Source: Epiperipatus broadwayi
Lineage: Eukaryota; Onychophora; Udeonychophora; Euonychophora; Peripatidae
Assembly: GCA_028023455.1 (NCBI GenBank)
Contig: JAQFVV010000027.1
Coordinates: forward strand, 4,399,845-4,463,844
Length of the DNA stretch: 64,000 bases
Direction: 5' to 3'
Part shown: piece by piece, positions 44,888 through 55,578 of the stretch
Position numbering within the stretch: position 1 is the first letter of the stretch
Layout of the letters: each line of letters starts with the position of its first letter
The notes under the pieces: model-generated
Seen by the model: only the letters and a program-made list of their open reading frames with translations
Databases searched by the model: none
Told to the model about the DNA's origin: nothing
Made by a program: the position numbers and the translations under genes

Positions 44888-47090
44888 ATATGTGTATAAC
44901 AACATTGTGGACAAATAATTTCATACTGGATATTTGATCATTACATGTAAATTTAGTTTTACTTTATTTTCTGAAGACATTAACTATCCATTTTTAATAA
45001 TCTTATGGAAGAGCAAATTAGTAATAATATGTAAATATTATAAATTTATATCATGTAATACATTGTAATAAATGAATAGTTTCAGCTATTTATCACAATT
45101 AACTAATGTAGAAAATCACATAACATTATAGTGAATTTATTATTTTCCAATGAAAAGGATTCTAAGGGATGTCTCTTTGCTATCATCTAATAATATTACA
45201 TAGAAACAAATTCTGAGAATGAAATTGTATCCATTACAAATGTAAACAACAAACTGCCTTGAAAAAATGAAATAAAACAAAATTTATTTGATCGTTTGTA
45301 TTTGCAACAAAAATTCTTTCATCCTAACAGTTTATTGTTTGAAATTGTTTTAATTTACAATATTGTCACTAAATTCTAGCAAAAGAAAAATCCCTTAGAT
45401 CCTCTTTTGTTAACAAATAATCATATAAACATTATTACGGCATGATTTTTATGATTATTTAATTTCAGTGAGTGGTAAAACTGAAACTTTTAATATATAA
45501 TTAAAATAAAATATTAGCAAAATTATGTTATGCAATTTTCTTAAACTCATAACCATAGTTTTGCATATAAGAGAACTAGAACTTTTTAAGAGAAAATCAG
45601 AAAGAATAGCAACATGTAACTTCCTCCAATTTAAAGACAATTAGGCAAAACTTTCCAATCAGTAGCACATAAAGAATGCAGATCGTGTGATATTTGATGA
45701 AGAAAATTTTCATAAGATTGATGACCTTAGATCAAAAATGATTAATCAAAAGAGTCTCTTTGACCAGTTTTTTAATTTTATTGTATTTATAAAAGACCAT
45801 GAGAATTTTGTGAATTTGTGGTGCTGCAATATCTGTACTCCTTGTAGCTGGGTTTGCATTTATCAGATGACAAAAAATTGTACTTAATGTATATTGATAT
45901 ATTGATTCTAATTAAAATGTTTGGATAACTTTATCATATGTAGAAAATAAAACAAAGGAAGTGGGTATGTTTTTAAATGAAGGGCCATTCTTTCCAAAAT
46001 AATCATTGTACTTGCACAAGCTCAGCATTTGTTTAAATTGTGGAATTCAAAACCATAAGTTTATTATAGTTTGTTTTTATGTTTATTATTATTTTCATGT
46101 TCTGTGAGTTTAGCCTGTGAAAGGTTGTCAGAATCTGTAATGGAAGTTTTTGGAATCAATTGTTGGTGCTGATACAATGCTTGAACATCTTATGAACTCT
46201 CAAGCAATAAAATCATTCAAATATATATATATTGTTTTTGTAAAATTAAATGAAATATTTGTTTTTGATAAAATATAATGTTTAGATTCACATTTTTAAA
46301 GTGTGTATAGAACAGAAAGTTGTCATTGGCAAAAAAAAAAAAAAAAAAGAAATACCTCAATAAATATCATCGTATTTATTCTGGTCATTTTTTTATAATT
46401 ATAAATAGAATTTTAAGTTTTCAAAGATAATTTCATTGTTTTATGTATTCTTTACAAAAATTCATTTTAATGGTAGAAATGAAGTTGAAAAATTTATTTC
46501 AATCAAAATATATTTACGCAACTGGGACACAAAAAATAAAACTTACTATAATGGTTATGTATTTCAGTTTTTTTTTTCTATATTTGCAAAAGTGATATTT
46601 TTTTTAAATCACTTTTTGTTTTTAAACTTATATTAATAAAAACTTTTTTAAAAAGTGTTAAAATGAAATGAAAGATAAAAGTTTATCATTGAAATAAAAA
46701 AATATAAAAATCTTATCAAGTTTTCCAATAGAAATCTGTTCAAAAATTGCTCACTTGGAAGGTTAAATGAAAGTCATGGTGAAAAATAACAACATGTATA
46801 TGTCATAGATACATTCATTAGCAGTATATAATTAAATGCAAAAAAAAGAAAGGTAACAGCAGTGCAAATTTGCATTTATTGCATTTATATAATAAATTAC
46901 ATGATTTTTATATTTTTTTCAATTACAATCTAGAAATTGTTAAATAAAGAAATAAAAAAAATAAAAAAAATAATTTTCAATAATGAAAACATGAATGTAA
47001 CTAAAAAAATTTCTTTATTATTTGTTAATCCAAATCTTCAATAATTGGCTTTAATATATGGAACGCAGGCATATTTCATATGTTTAATTA
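44888..47090. other. AT-rich stretch; contains one SINE-D copy
   Basis: SINE-D-like words occur at 46,100-46,205 (GTTGTCAGAATCTGTAATGG, TTATGAACTCTCAAGCAATA). The rest is AT-rich with A and T runs and no recognised coding pattern. Confidence 0.4.
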
Positions 47091-47091
47091 T

Positions 47092-47628
47092 AATTATAGG
47101 AAAGTGGAACAGACTTTTATGCTCCCTTCAGCTATTCATTCTATTTTATATCACTGATTCACATGACCACCCACATGTGGAAAAAATAAATGATCAACAA
47201 TATACATATTTCATGCTAAAAAAGCACTCATTAGTTGGTCCAGATCATCTCCCAGTTATATATATAATCAGTGCTCAGTTTATATTAAGATAGAAATTTT
47301 TAAAACATTAATGGATAGGCTTCAATCTACTCCACTCTTCAACTCTTTGGCCATCCATCCCATTAAAAATCTGATGATCATGCCTATGTGGATTTAAATG
47401 GACAAGGTCCTGTACATGAGGGGTCAGAGTGACTTAAGGTCAACATGGGCATGACAATAATATTGGCATCAGCATGGAATTTGAACATTCCATCAGCTGA
47501 TTTTAAATGGTATGGACATATATTAGTGATCATTTATCTTTTTCACATGTGTGTTGTCATGTGTATCAGTGGTATGAGATAGAGTGGATAGGTGAAGGGA
47601 GCTGCAAGTCTGTGTTCAAATCCCCTTG
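47092..47628. mobile_element. F1 foldback element, longest form
   Basis: Left arm: AATTATAGGAAAGTGGAAC, GCTCCCTTCAGC, CACATGACCACCCACATGTG. Right arm: CACATGTGTGTTGTCATGTG, GTATGAGATAGAGTGG, GGGAGCTGCAAGTCTGTG, TTCAAATCCCC. The core (47,200-47,520) has CACTCATTAGTTGGTCCAG, ATAATCAGTGCTCAGTTTAT, and an inner part (ATCTGATGATCATGCC, AAGGTCAACATGGGCATGAC) shared with the 20.4 kb copy. No coding capacity. Confidence 0.7.
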
Positions 47629-48955
47629 TGTTGGAAGTGAAAGTATTCATTTATTAGTATTAAAAATAATTCATGGATTTTTTTAGGAAAGTACAAAATA
47701 CACTATCACATTTCATGGAATATCTTGTGATCCAGAAATTTTCTGATGCACTAAAAATTTAATGGTAAGTAGTTAATTTTGTTAAAACAAGTATTAATTC
47801 AGAAATGGCGCTGCAGGTATTTTGGAAAGAGAACCAATTAGATTCACTGGTATAAACTATATATGGAAGACTATATATTTTAGCTGCTTCATTTATCCAA
47901 GTATGCACTGCTTTACAATATATAAGTGAAAAATTAACAAGATGTTTCTATGTATAAAATGCTTTTTCAACATTTCTTTTCAAAGAAACTTGGATAAAGA
48001 TAGCATTCACTAAGTTTCTCAACATATTTGTCTATTTTTTGCCCTCTCCCTCTTTGTGCAGGCATGTGTGTTTGCATATAAGTAAATAAATCTCAATTTT
48101 TAAATAAATCAAGAAAATGAAGTTGATAACTTTAATCTTCATCAACCACAAGTTGAATCTTTTGCTCTTAATTTTATGAATTACTTTTGTCTTTATAAAA
48201 AGTAAACGATGTAGACGAGTTTGGATAGTAAATAAACTGAATCCTGAGTTTATGCAGAATTCACTCTCAATAAAACTGCCTGATTATTATTACTGGAAAG
48301 TTTCAAAATTATATTTTTTTTACTAAATAAAAAGCAGAGAAAACATATATAAAAAAAAACAATGGCGAGAAGAGGAGCAAAATAGAAAGAGTTACCCTGT
48401 AAACTCGTAAACACATAGTTCAAGAGGGGGTCTCTACATATGAATAGAGAAGGTTAAAAATACTTTTTTAAAAAAAGAATGACATTAAATATAAACCATG
48501 CCAGTCACAATGAGAGAGAGTAGGGATAAATAAATGGCAGTGGGTTGCTATATTTATATAGTTAATATTGTAAATGCCTTTTATCTACATATAAATGATT
48601 TATAGATAAATTGTTGTGAAAAAAAATGTTTCCTGATGAAATTTTTTTTAAAAATTAAATCAATAAATAATATTTTTAAGTTTATGACCAACAAAAGCCT
48701 TTTCAAAGTCTTTCAGACACTTGAATATAAATACTAAAAAAAAAAAGGAGGGAGAGTTACAAACAATTTAGCTTTAATAGCAAAATGAAATGTTTTCAAA
48801 ACATAAAAAAATGAGATAGATAGCGAAGCACACACACATATATATATACACAGATGTCAGATTAATAATTAAATAGAGATACAAATAGAAAAATAGATAA
48901 ACGGAATAGATAAAAAATAATTAAGCAATTTATTTAAGAAATTCATAAAAAGTTT
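47629..48955. other. AT-rich stretch without recognised content
   Basis: No coding pattern or inverted repeat recognised. Confidence 0.45.
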
Positions 48956-48959
48956 GAGC

Positions 48960-49445
<486 letters not shown>

Positions 49446-50126
49446 GCGGGAGGCCTTAAAGAAACAGCGTGACAAATTTCTAATATCCACTCTATACGTT
49501 CTTATCATTGCAGTTACTAACATAGGTGGGCTTCTCAAAAACATGCATCACTTAGTGTTATGAGTTTTTTGGCTTTTTATGTTTGAGTTTAAGATCAAAA
49601 AAATATCTTGTTCTTTCTTTTTCATTGTCTTATAGTTTTTAATTAAAATGTTAATTGAACTTTCTTGAAAGCAGAATGAATGTGTGTGTGAATACATTTT
49701 TTTTTAAAATAGATATTTACAATTATAATGACAAAACTAAATTTTGGGCCTCATTCCCAGGACACTCTAAAGTCACCAGCCAAGGCAAGGATTGGTGGCT
49801 GAAGATGAAGTGTGCTAATTCAGGTTGACATTTAATGATTGCTTTTTGTTTAGATACTTATAACAGCAGACACACAACTTGGAAAAAGAACTAATATTAA
49901 ATAGGGCATTTTTGGACTTTATCAAGTTAAAAAAAAGTGGAGAAACGATTGATTTTAAAAATGAACATATACTTTATTACAAAGTCATCATACTAATATA
50001 TATATATATTAACGTATTGCAACTTAAGATGGCAGAATACGCCGAAGCTAGCTATAGCAAAGAATTTTAATCTTTAATTTTATATAGGCATTTTTTAAAA
50101 TTTTGTAGTTTTTATTCTAGTGAATA
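49446..50126. other. Stretch without recognised content
   Basis: Slightly GC-richer than average near 49,750 but no recognised feature. Confidence 0.4.
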
Positions 50127-50147
50127 TTTTTAATGGTAATCCAGTAT

Positions 50148-50421
50148 TTACCTTGCTATGACATAATTAGCCTGAAGGCATACAACTGTAATTATCTGAT
50201 ATTTGCGTCGTCGGAAGAACACATGAAACATTGTCATGGCAATGAAGAGACTGACATGACTAATTCTAGAGATTTGATTTTTTGTTACCTTGCTATGACA
50301 TCATAAGCCTGAAGGCATACAGCTGTAATTATCCAATCTTTGCGTCACCGGAAGAACACATGAAACATTGTCATGGCAACGAAGACGCTGATATAACTAA
50401 TTCGAGAGATTTGATTTTTTC
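50148..50421 (+). repeat. Tandem duplication of the Merlin 5' end (137-bp units)
   Basis: The segment starting TTACCTTGCTATGACAT at 50,148 recurs at 50,285. Both copies contain AAGCCTGAAGGCATAC-like sequence (AGCCTGAAGGCATAC), TTTGCGTC, GGAAGAACACATGAAAC, ATTGTCATGGCAA and GAGATTTGATTTTT. So most of the terminal repeat is present twice on this side. Confidence 0.85.
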
Positions 50422-50593
50422 ATCCACGAGATTTTTTCGACCCGCGAGATTTAAAAATGGATTTCTTCCTATTTGTTGCATCGTTTTTTTCAGTGCAGCA
50501 GCGTTTTTTTCAGTGATTTCATTTTCAGTGTTTTAATAGTTCAGCAATTTTTTTACCATTTTTTAAAAAGAAATCATTACTTTCTCAACAATT

Positions 50594-50678
50594 GTAAGTA
50601 ATTTACATGTTATTTCTTCTATGATATTAAGTGGATGTATTTTATATTTTATTAATTTTCTGGATTTTCCATTTTTAG
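50594..50678 (+). other. Probable 5' UTR intron of the Merlin transposase
   Basis: CAATTGTAAGTAA gives a good donor at 50,594 and TTCCATTTTTAG an acceptor ending at 50,678, 14 bases before the transposase ATG at 50,693. Inference from splice consensus only. Confidence 0.45.
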
Positions 50679-50692
50679 ACATCAATTTAGAA

Positions 50693-51576
50693 ATGGCTAA
50701 TATTGAAACAAGAGATCTGAAGTTGTGGGATCTCCCAAAATGTGAAGAAGAGGCGATAGCTTTATTCCAACAAGAAGGAGTTTTACACCGCATGAAATTG
50801 TGCGAAAATGGCCATGAGATGAAGAAGTACATCCATGGTACTGAAAAACAGTGGCGGTGCAATTTGAAAGATTGTCTGAAAAAAACTCCCATAAGAAAAG
50901 GCACGTGGTTTGAAGGCTCCAGAATATCCTTCGTAATGGCTCTCCGTTTTATATATTGTTGGTCCAGAGAATTAACGTCTATCCTATTTTGTGCTGACCA
51001 GTTAGAAATGGCAGACAAGACTGTCATTGACTGGAACAACTATCTCCGCGAAGTATATGCATGGAAGCTGTTACATAATGAAAGGTGAAAAATCGGAGGC
51101 CCTAACACAATTGTGGAAATAGACAAAACTATTCTCCAAACGTAAGAACAATGCCAGCAGAGTACTTCCACAGCAATGAGTATTTGGCGGTATCTGCAGA
51201 GAAACAGATGAATGTTTTATAATAGCTGTTGCAGATAGAAGTGCATCCAGTCTCATGCAAGCTATTTTGGAGAATGTGCACCAAGGCACTACTATTTATA
51301 ACGATTTCTGGAAAGAATATAAAACAGAAGAATTGGAGCTGGCTAGATAATCGAGTGAACCACACGTATAATTTTGTAGACCTGACAACTGGCATTCACA
51401 CGCAAAATATTGAAAGGATGTGGGGTTTAGTCAAATGGAGGAATAAGAAGCACAGAGGAACTGCATGCCAACACTTAGACTCCTATTTGACAGAGTTTAT
51501 GGGGAGGCGTGCCTACAAAGATGGTCATTTTGGTGCAATTCTACAACATATAAGCCAGTTCAGTCCACCGCGGTAA
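50693..51576 (+). pseudogene. Merlin (IS1016/ISXO2-like) transposase, broken
   Basis: Cut-and-paste transposase. I chose the ATG at 50,693 (MANIETRDLKLW) because it follows a splice acceptor. Residues C37, H41, C56 and C61 (MKLCENGHEM, WRCNLKDC) form the N-terminal zinc-binding region, followed by TPIRKGTWFEGSRISF and RELTSILFC. A TGA at 51,086 interrupts KLLHNER / KIGGPNTIVEIDKT; the first catalytic Asp is at 51,122. A frameshift near 51,143 and a stop in PQQ / VFGGICRETDECF follow. The second Asp is at 51,303 (NDFWKEYKTEE) and, after another frameshift near 51,345, the Glu is at 51,412 (HTQNIERMWGLVKWRNKKH), spacing about 36. All three catalytic residues survive, but the reading frame does not. 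Confidence 0.9.
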
Positions 51577-51587
51577 TCGTTATTTGG

Positions 51588-52683
51588 GTAAGTATGCATT
51601 TTGTTGTGATATTCATCTTTTATTTTCCTTATAAATTACAGTAGTTTTTATTTGTAGTTATTTCTACTAAAAAAAATTCATACATTTATATAGTACTTTT
51701 AAGATGACTGAATTATGATTAATTATGATTTGTAGACTCACAGTTTTCACTTTGTGTTTTTTTAAAAAAGACAAAATTATTTGAATACTTGCAGAATTAT
51801 TACTTCTGGACTGGCACTTTATGACACATTTTTTAAAGAAGACAAAATTAATATTTGTAGACTCGCAGTTATTTGTAGATTCGCAGTTTTCCTTTATGAT
51901 AGGTTTTTTTAAATTTATATAGTACTTTTAAGATGACATTAATTTTGTAGTGATATTTATCTTACATTTTCCTATTTTCTATTTTGCGTTTTTTAAAAAA
52001 GACAAAATTAATATTTGTAGACTCGCAGTTTTCACTTTATGATAGGTTTTTTTAAGACGACAAAATTATTATTTGAATACTTGCAGAATTATTACTTCTG
52101 GACTCGCACTTTATACGTTTTTTAAAAAAGACAAAATTAATATTTGTAGACTCGCAGTTTTCACTTTATGATAGGTTTTTTTAAGATGACAAAATTATTA
52201 TTTGAATACTTGCAGAATTATTACTTCAGGACTCGCACTTTATGATATGTTTTTTAAAAAAGAAAATTAATATTTGTAGACTCGCTGTTATTTGTAGATT
52301 CGCAGTGTTTTCACTTTATGATAAGTTTTTTTAAAATTTATATAGTACTTATATGATGACTTATTAATTTTGTAATGATATTTATCTTACATTTTCCTAT
52401 TTTGCATCCAATTTTAGTTAATTATTCATGATGTATATATTACTTTTAACCTTTTTTTGCCACATATCACTATTTTGTGTCCTATTTATTAATTTTTTTT
52501 TTCAGGATTTGTGGACTCGCAGTTTTTACTTATTAATTTTGTAGTGATATTTATCTTACATTTTCATATTTTGTGTCCCATTTTAGTTAATTATTCATGA
52601 TGTATATATTATTTTTAATCTTTTTTTGCCGCATATCACTCTATTTTGTGTCCTATTTATTAATTTTACCATTTTTTTTTCAG
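51588..52683 (+). repeat. Tandem repeats in the Merlin 3' region, possibly within a 3' UTR intron
   Basis: TTGGGTAAGTATG at 51,588 is a strong donor, and T-rich acceptors end at 52,505 and 52,683 (TTTTTCAGG). Between them are several units of about 130 bases with GTAGACTCGCAGTTTTCAC, TTGAATACTTGCAG and AAAGACAAAATTAATATTTG, then two 170-base units with GATATTTATCTTACATTTTC and TTATTCATGATGTATATATT. Array growth explains most of the extra length. Confidence 0.75.
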
Positions 52684-52990
52684 GATGGACACCGCTGGCA
52701 TTATTCTGTACAACATGCCTTTTTCTCCATTTTGACCTCATGACCCTGTACCATGTGCCTTTCCCCCACTCTTTGTTTCTATGACGACATTATGCTGAGG
52801 GCATCCTATTCTAATCTAGCGATCTTTGACGTAATGTCCCCACGTTATATGCTGAAAAATTTTAGCGATTACATTTGTCCGCAAATCACTAGGTGACGTC
52901 ATCTTAAAAATCGGGTGGTTAGAGTAGTATGCCTTCAGGCTAATGATGTCATAGCAAGGTAAATACTGGACTACCTTTTTAATATATATA

Positions 52991-53713
52991 TATATATAAT
53001 TAGTTTCCAACCAGTAACCACCTAAACCTTCACAGTAAATATAGCAACCAATATTTCTAACTGCTGTAAAGGCAACCTTCACACCTTTTAATAGCAAAAA
53101 TGGAAATCCATTCTTAACTAATGGTCCATTGAATATATATGGACACTTAAAGATTGCAACTTGACTACAGAGTATGAAATATTAAACAATTCAAAACAAA
53201 ACACGCACAAGATGGCACTACTATATGGAGAGTGTTGTTTTGTTTTGAATTGTTTAATAACAATTATTGTGCTAGTATGAGATAGTGATCATGTGATGTT
53301 TAGTATGAAATATTGTTACAATGAAGTTTAAATAAACCTCTTTAAACATGAAATAAACATGTCGCTATAATGCAGACTAATAAATAGTCATCTAAAACAT
53401 TACTTAATGCAATACTTTTAAATTGCCCATGTATTATTTAGAAATAATAAGCAAAATAATGCCTAAAGCTAACTGGGATAATGATGTAATTAGTTTCCAA
53501 CCAGTAACCACCTAAACATTCACAGTAAATATAGCAACCAATATTTCTAACTGCTGTCAAGGCAACCTTCATACCTTTTAATAGCAAGAATGGAAATCCA
53601 TTCTTACTAATGGTCCATTGAATATATATGGACACTTAAAGATTGCAACTTGACTACAGAGTTTGAAATATTGTTACAATGAAGTTTAAATAAACCTCTT
53701 TAAACATGAAATA

Positions 53714-53717
<4 letters not shown>
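52991..53717 (+). repeat. Tandem duplication, one half carrying a SINE-C insertion
   Basis: Two direct copies of a roughly 240-base unit begin TAATTAGTTTCCAACCAG near 52,997 and 53,488. Both contain AACCACCTAAAC, CAACCAATATTTCTAAC, ACCTTTTAATAGCAA, GGTCCATTGAATATATATGG and finish CTCTTTAAACATGAAATAAAC. Unit 1 is split by a 118-base insertion (53,184-53,301); unit 2 is uninterrupted. Spacer 53,362-53,480 is unrelated. Confidence 0.9.
53184..53301 (+). repeat. SINE-C derived insertion with 13-bp target duplication
   Basis: AGTATGAAATATT flanks it at 53,171-53,183 and 53,302-53,314, and the empty site in the sister unit reads AGTTTGAAATATT once (53,660-53,672). The insert has SINE-C words (GGCACTACTATATGGAGAG; GTGATCATGTGATGTTTA) and an inner inverted pair AACAATTCAAAACAAAAC / GTTTTGTTTTGAATTGTT. 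Confidence 0.9.

Positions 53718-53718
<1 letters not shown>

Positions 53719-53800
<82 letters not shown>
53719..53800. repeat. TA microsatellite
   Basis: About 40 uninterrupted TA units at the end of the duplicated unit. The YIYI-rich minus-strand frame over it is an artefact. From 53,801 to 54,288 nothing else is recognised. Confidence 0.95.
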
Positions 53801-53803
<3 letters not shown>

Positions 53804-54288
53804 ACCACTGTGTAATGTCCGGTACAGTGGATATCAGAGTAGAATTCATTATAAATAAATAGTTGAAAAACAGCAGTGTGGATATCGGTGGTATATTAGA
53901 CAAAGTGGCAAGATTAATTTTTAATTTAATGAAAGATACTAAATGCAGATAATTAAGGTTTATCTCCCTTATATGGATAATCAAAAGGTTTTTAATCAAA
54001 CCAAACAACATTTCAAAATTGTTATGAGACTCTACTATTAGGATTGGTAAAAGAACGAAAGATGTTTTATAAATCATGTTATGAGAGCAACCACATTCAA
54101 TAAAATAAAATATGATGTTTCAACAAGATATCACTTGCTCTAGACTGGGTGAAAACCCCAGTAATAATCATGTAATTGTAACAGAAGTAATCAGATCATG
54201 TGGTTATTGAATAGTTTGACTTAAATTTAGCAGTATTATTTATATTCATTTCCATGAAAAAAACTCAAATAGTTGATCATTTCATTGT

Positions 54289-54760
54289 TTAATCATGTTT
54301 CTTAATGCAATTTGTTTCTTTAAATACTTTAATAGCCTTCCTAAATACTCTTTCATTATGCCATATAATACTAAATTGTCCCTTCACATTACTATTGTTA
54401 CATAATGCTTTACAGTTTCGATTGCCCCAGCAATCTTCTTCAGAACTACAACATAATACAAACATATAAATATACGTGAACATAGAATTTACATTTTATA
54501 TATACATCTCATAATATCTTTTTTAATTTACATTATTACCATTCTTTTTTTTCTTTTATTATTGTTATTGCAAATGAATATGATTTTAGTATTTGAAAAA
54601 TCTACACAATGTCCAGTGTCCAAAACATGAAGAGCAAGTGCTGAAGATGTTGAGAACTTTTTCACTGTATTAATGTGCTCTTCTATTCTAGAACTTCTAT
54701 GTAGATTGCTCCTTCTTATTAATTCAGATTATATGCAACTGAACAGGAAGTAACTGTTGA
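54289..54760 (-). pseudogene. Penelope-like element relic: GIY-YIG domain and 3' region
   Basis: Reading minus from 54,716, one open frame gives RRSNLHRSSRIEEHINTVKK, FSTSSALALHVLDTGHCVDF, SNTKIIFICNNNNKRKKK and a stop near 54,520. R-x-x-EH, the S-x-A-LxxH block, TGHxxDF and NTKI are the ordered motifs of the GIY-YIG nuclease domain ending Penelope-like reverse transcriptases. Upstream residues (FSC, stop, SELI) fit the damaged C-x-C and YIG start. Downstream is a frame 54,483-54,289 with SSEEDCWGNRNCKAL over a hairpin motif described separately. The RT domain is not recognisable beyond 54,760. Confidence 0.7.
54415..54443 (-). ncRNA. Hammerhead-like core downstream of a GIY-YIG relic
   Basis: Minus strand: CTGAAGA (54,443-54,437), one A, stem GATTGC, loop TGGG, stem GCAATC, then GAAAC (54,419-54,415). 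CTGANGA, a hairpin, then GAAA is the order of the hammerhead ribozyme core around stem II, and Penelope-like elements are known to carry such ribozymes. The extra A and the absence of convincing stems I and III suggest a dead relic or a look-alike. Confidence 0.4.
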
Positions 54761-55205
54761 ATTATATATATTTACCATTCGTAGTAAGATTTTAAAACTG
54801 TTCATTGCACAGTCCATTACATTCAATTATTAAGAAAAATTATAGAAAAAGCAAATATTATTGATTTCTATTTCCATTGGATTTATAGATTACAAAAAAA
54901 GGATTTCATTCTATAAGCATTTGTATGGTGATTAAAACTTTGGAACAACCAAATAATGATCCAAGATTATATAGAATAATCAAAGTGGAACTACAGAGAC
55001 TGTAGAATAATACCAAGAACATTAATACTTATAAGATTGGTCTTTATTCAATTGCTTCAATAGATGAAGGTTGACTATATTCAGCTTCAAGCAGCTTATT
55101 GGTGAGGATCATAAGTTAGTGATCAATGGATCTATCATCTAATCCAATATCTACTGGTTGATCAGTATTGCATTTGTCATCCAATATTTTATATAAAAAA
55201 TGTTT
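54761..55205. other. AT-rich stretch without recognised content
   Basis: May contain older remains of the Penelope-like element on the minus strand, but nothing is recognisable. Confidence 0.35.
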
Positions 55206-55208
55206 TCT

Positions 55209-55320
55209 GTCAACCCTTAAGTTATCAACAATCTCAACCTGTAGTCAAGGCAACTTCCTTTATTGTTAAAGGAGGTTGCCTTGACAACAGATTGAGATTG
55301 TTGATAGCTTAAGGGTTGAC
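55209..55320. repeat. Inverted repeat with about 50-bp arms
   Basis: GTCAACCCTTAAGTTATC, AACAATCTCAACCTG and GTCAAGGCAAC in the left arm pair with GTTGCCTTGACAACAG, ATTGAGATTGTTGAT and AGCTTAAGGGTTGAC in the right around a short loop (TTATTG). A few bulges. MITE-like, or a transcribed hairpin. Confidence 0.8.
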
Positions 55321-55472
55321 TGTTATCATCTATTAAATAAAGCCTTGTAATAATTGTTTTTATTGTCTTAATGTTTAAAAATGCAAAGTGTCTTTCTCAA
55401 GCAATAAAATGAAAGTTAATGCTGGCAGAAAAAAACTGTAGAAATTTTGTATTGCAACAAAAACTTACAGCT

Positions 55473-55569
55473 GTCGATGGTTGAGAGGTCAGTGACCGCT
55501 ACTTTACAAGCAGTTGTCCTGGGTAGTGGGTTCGCTTCCCGGAGGATGCTATGACACATGAGAAAAAAG
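55473..55569 (+). repeat. SINE-A copy 4
   Basis: GTCGATGGTTGAGAGGTCAG (A-box side), CTTTACAAGCAGTTGTCC, GTGGGTTCGCTTCCCGG (B box) and ATGACACATGAG plus A's. CTTACAGCT flanks it at 55,464-55,472 and 55,570-55,578. Confidence 0.85.
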
Positions 55570-55578
55570 CTTACAGCT

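Larger units (their letters stand above)
50127..52983. mobile_element. Merlin-type DNA transposon with target duplications
   Basis: The element runs from 50,135 to 52,975. Its ends are inverted: GGTAATCCAGTATTTACC on the left and, reversed, GGTAGTCCAGTATTTACC on the right, continuing through TTGCTATGACAT and TTAGCCTGAAGGCATAC. TTTTTAAT occurs directly outside both ends (50,127-50,134 and 52,976-52,983). Terminal GG and 8-bp duplication agree with the Merlin/IS1016 group. Inside are a broken transposase (50,693-51,576), probable UTR introns and tandem repeats. The 2.8 kb length is above the usual 1.3-1.5 kb because of those repeats. Confidence 0.92.

Noticed and set aside
50563-51039. 158-codon minus-strand frame
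   Set aside because: Antisense of the Merlin transposase, which is clearly the real coding strand.
53700-54077. 125-codon minus-strand frame with a run of IY
   Set aside because: Half of it is the TA microsatellite; the rest has no recognisable domain.
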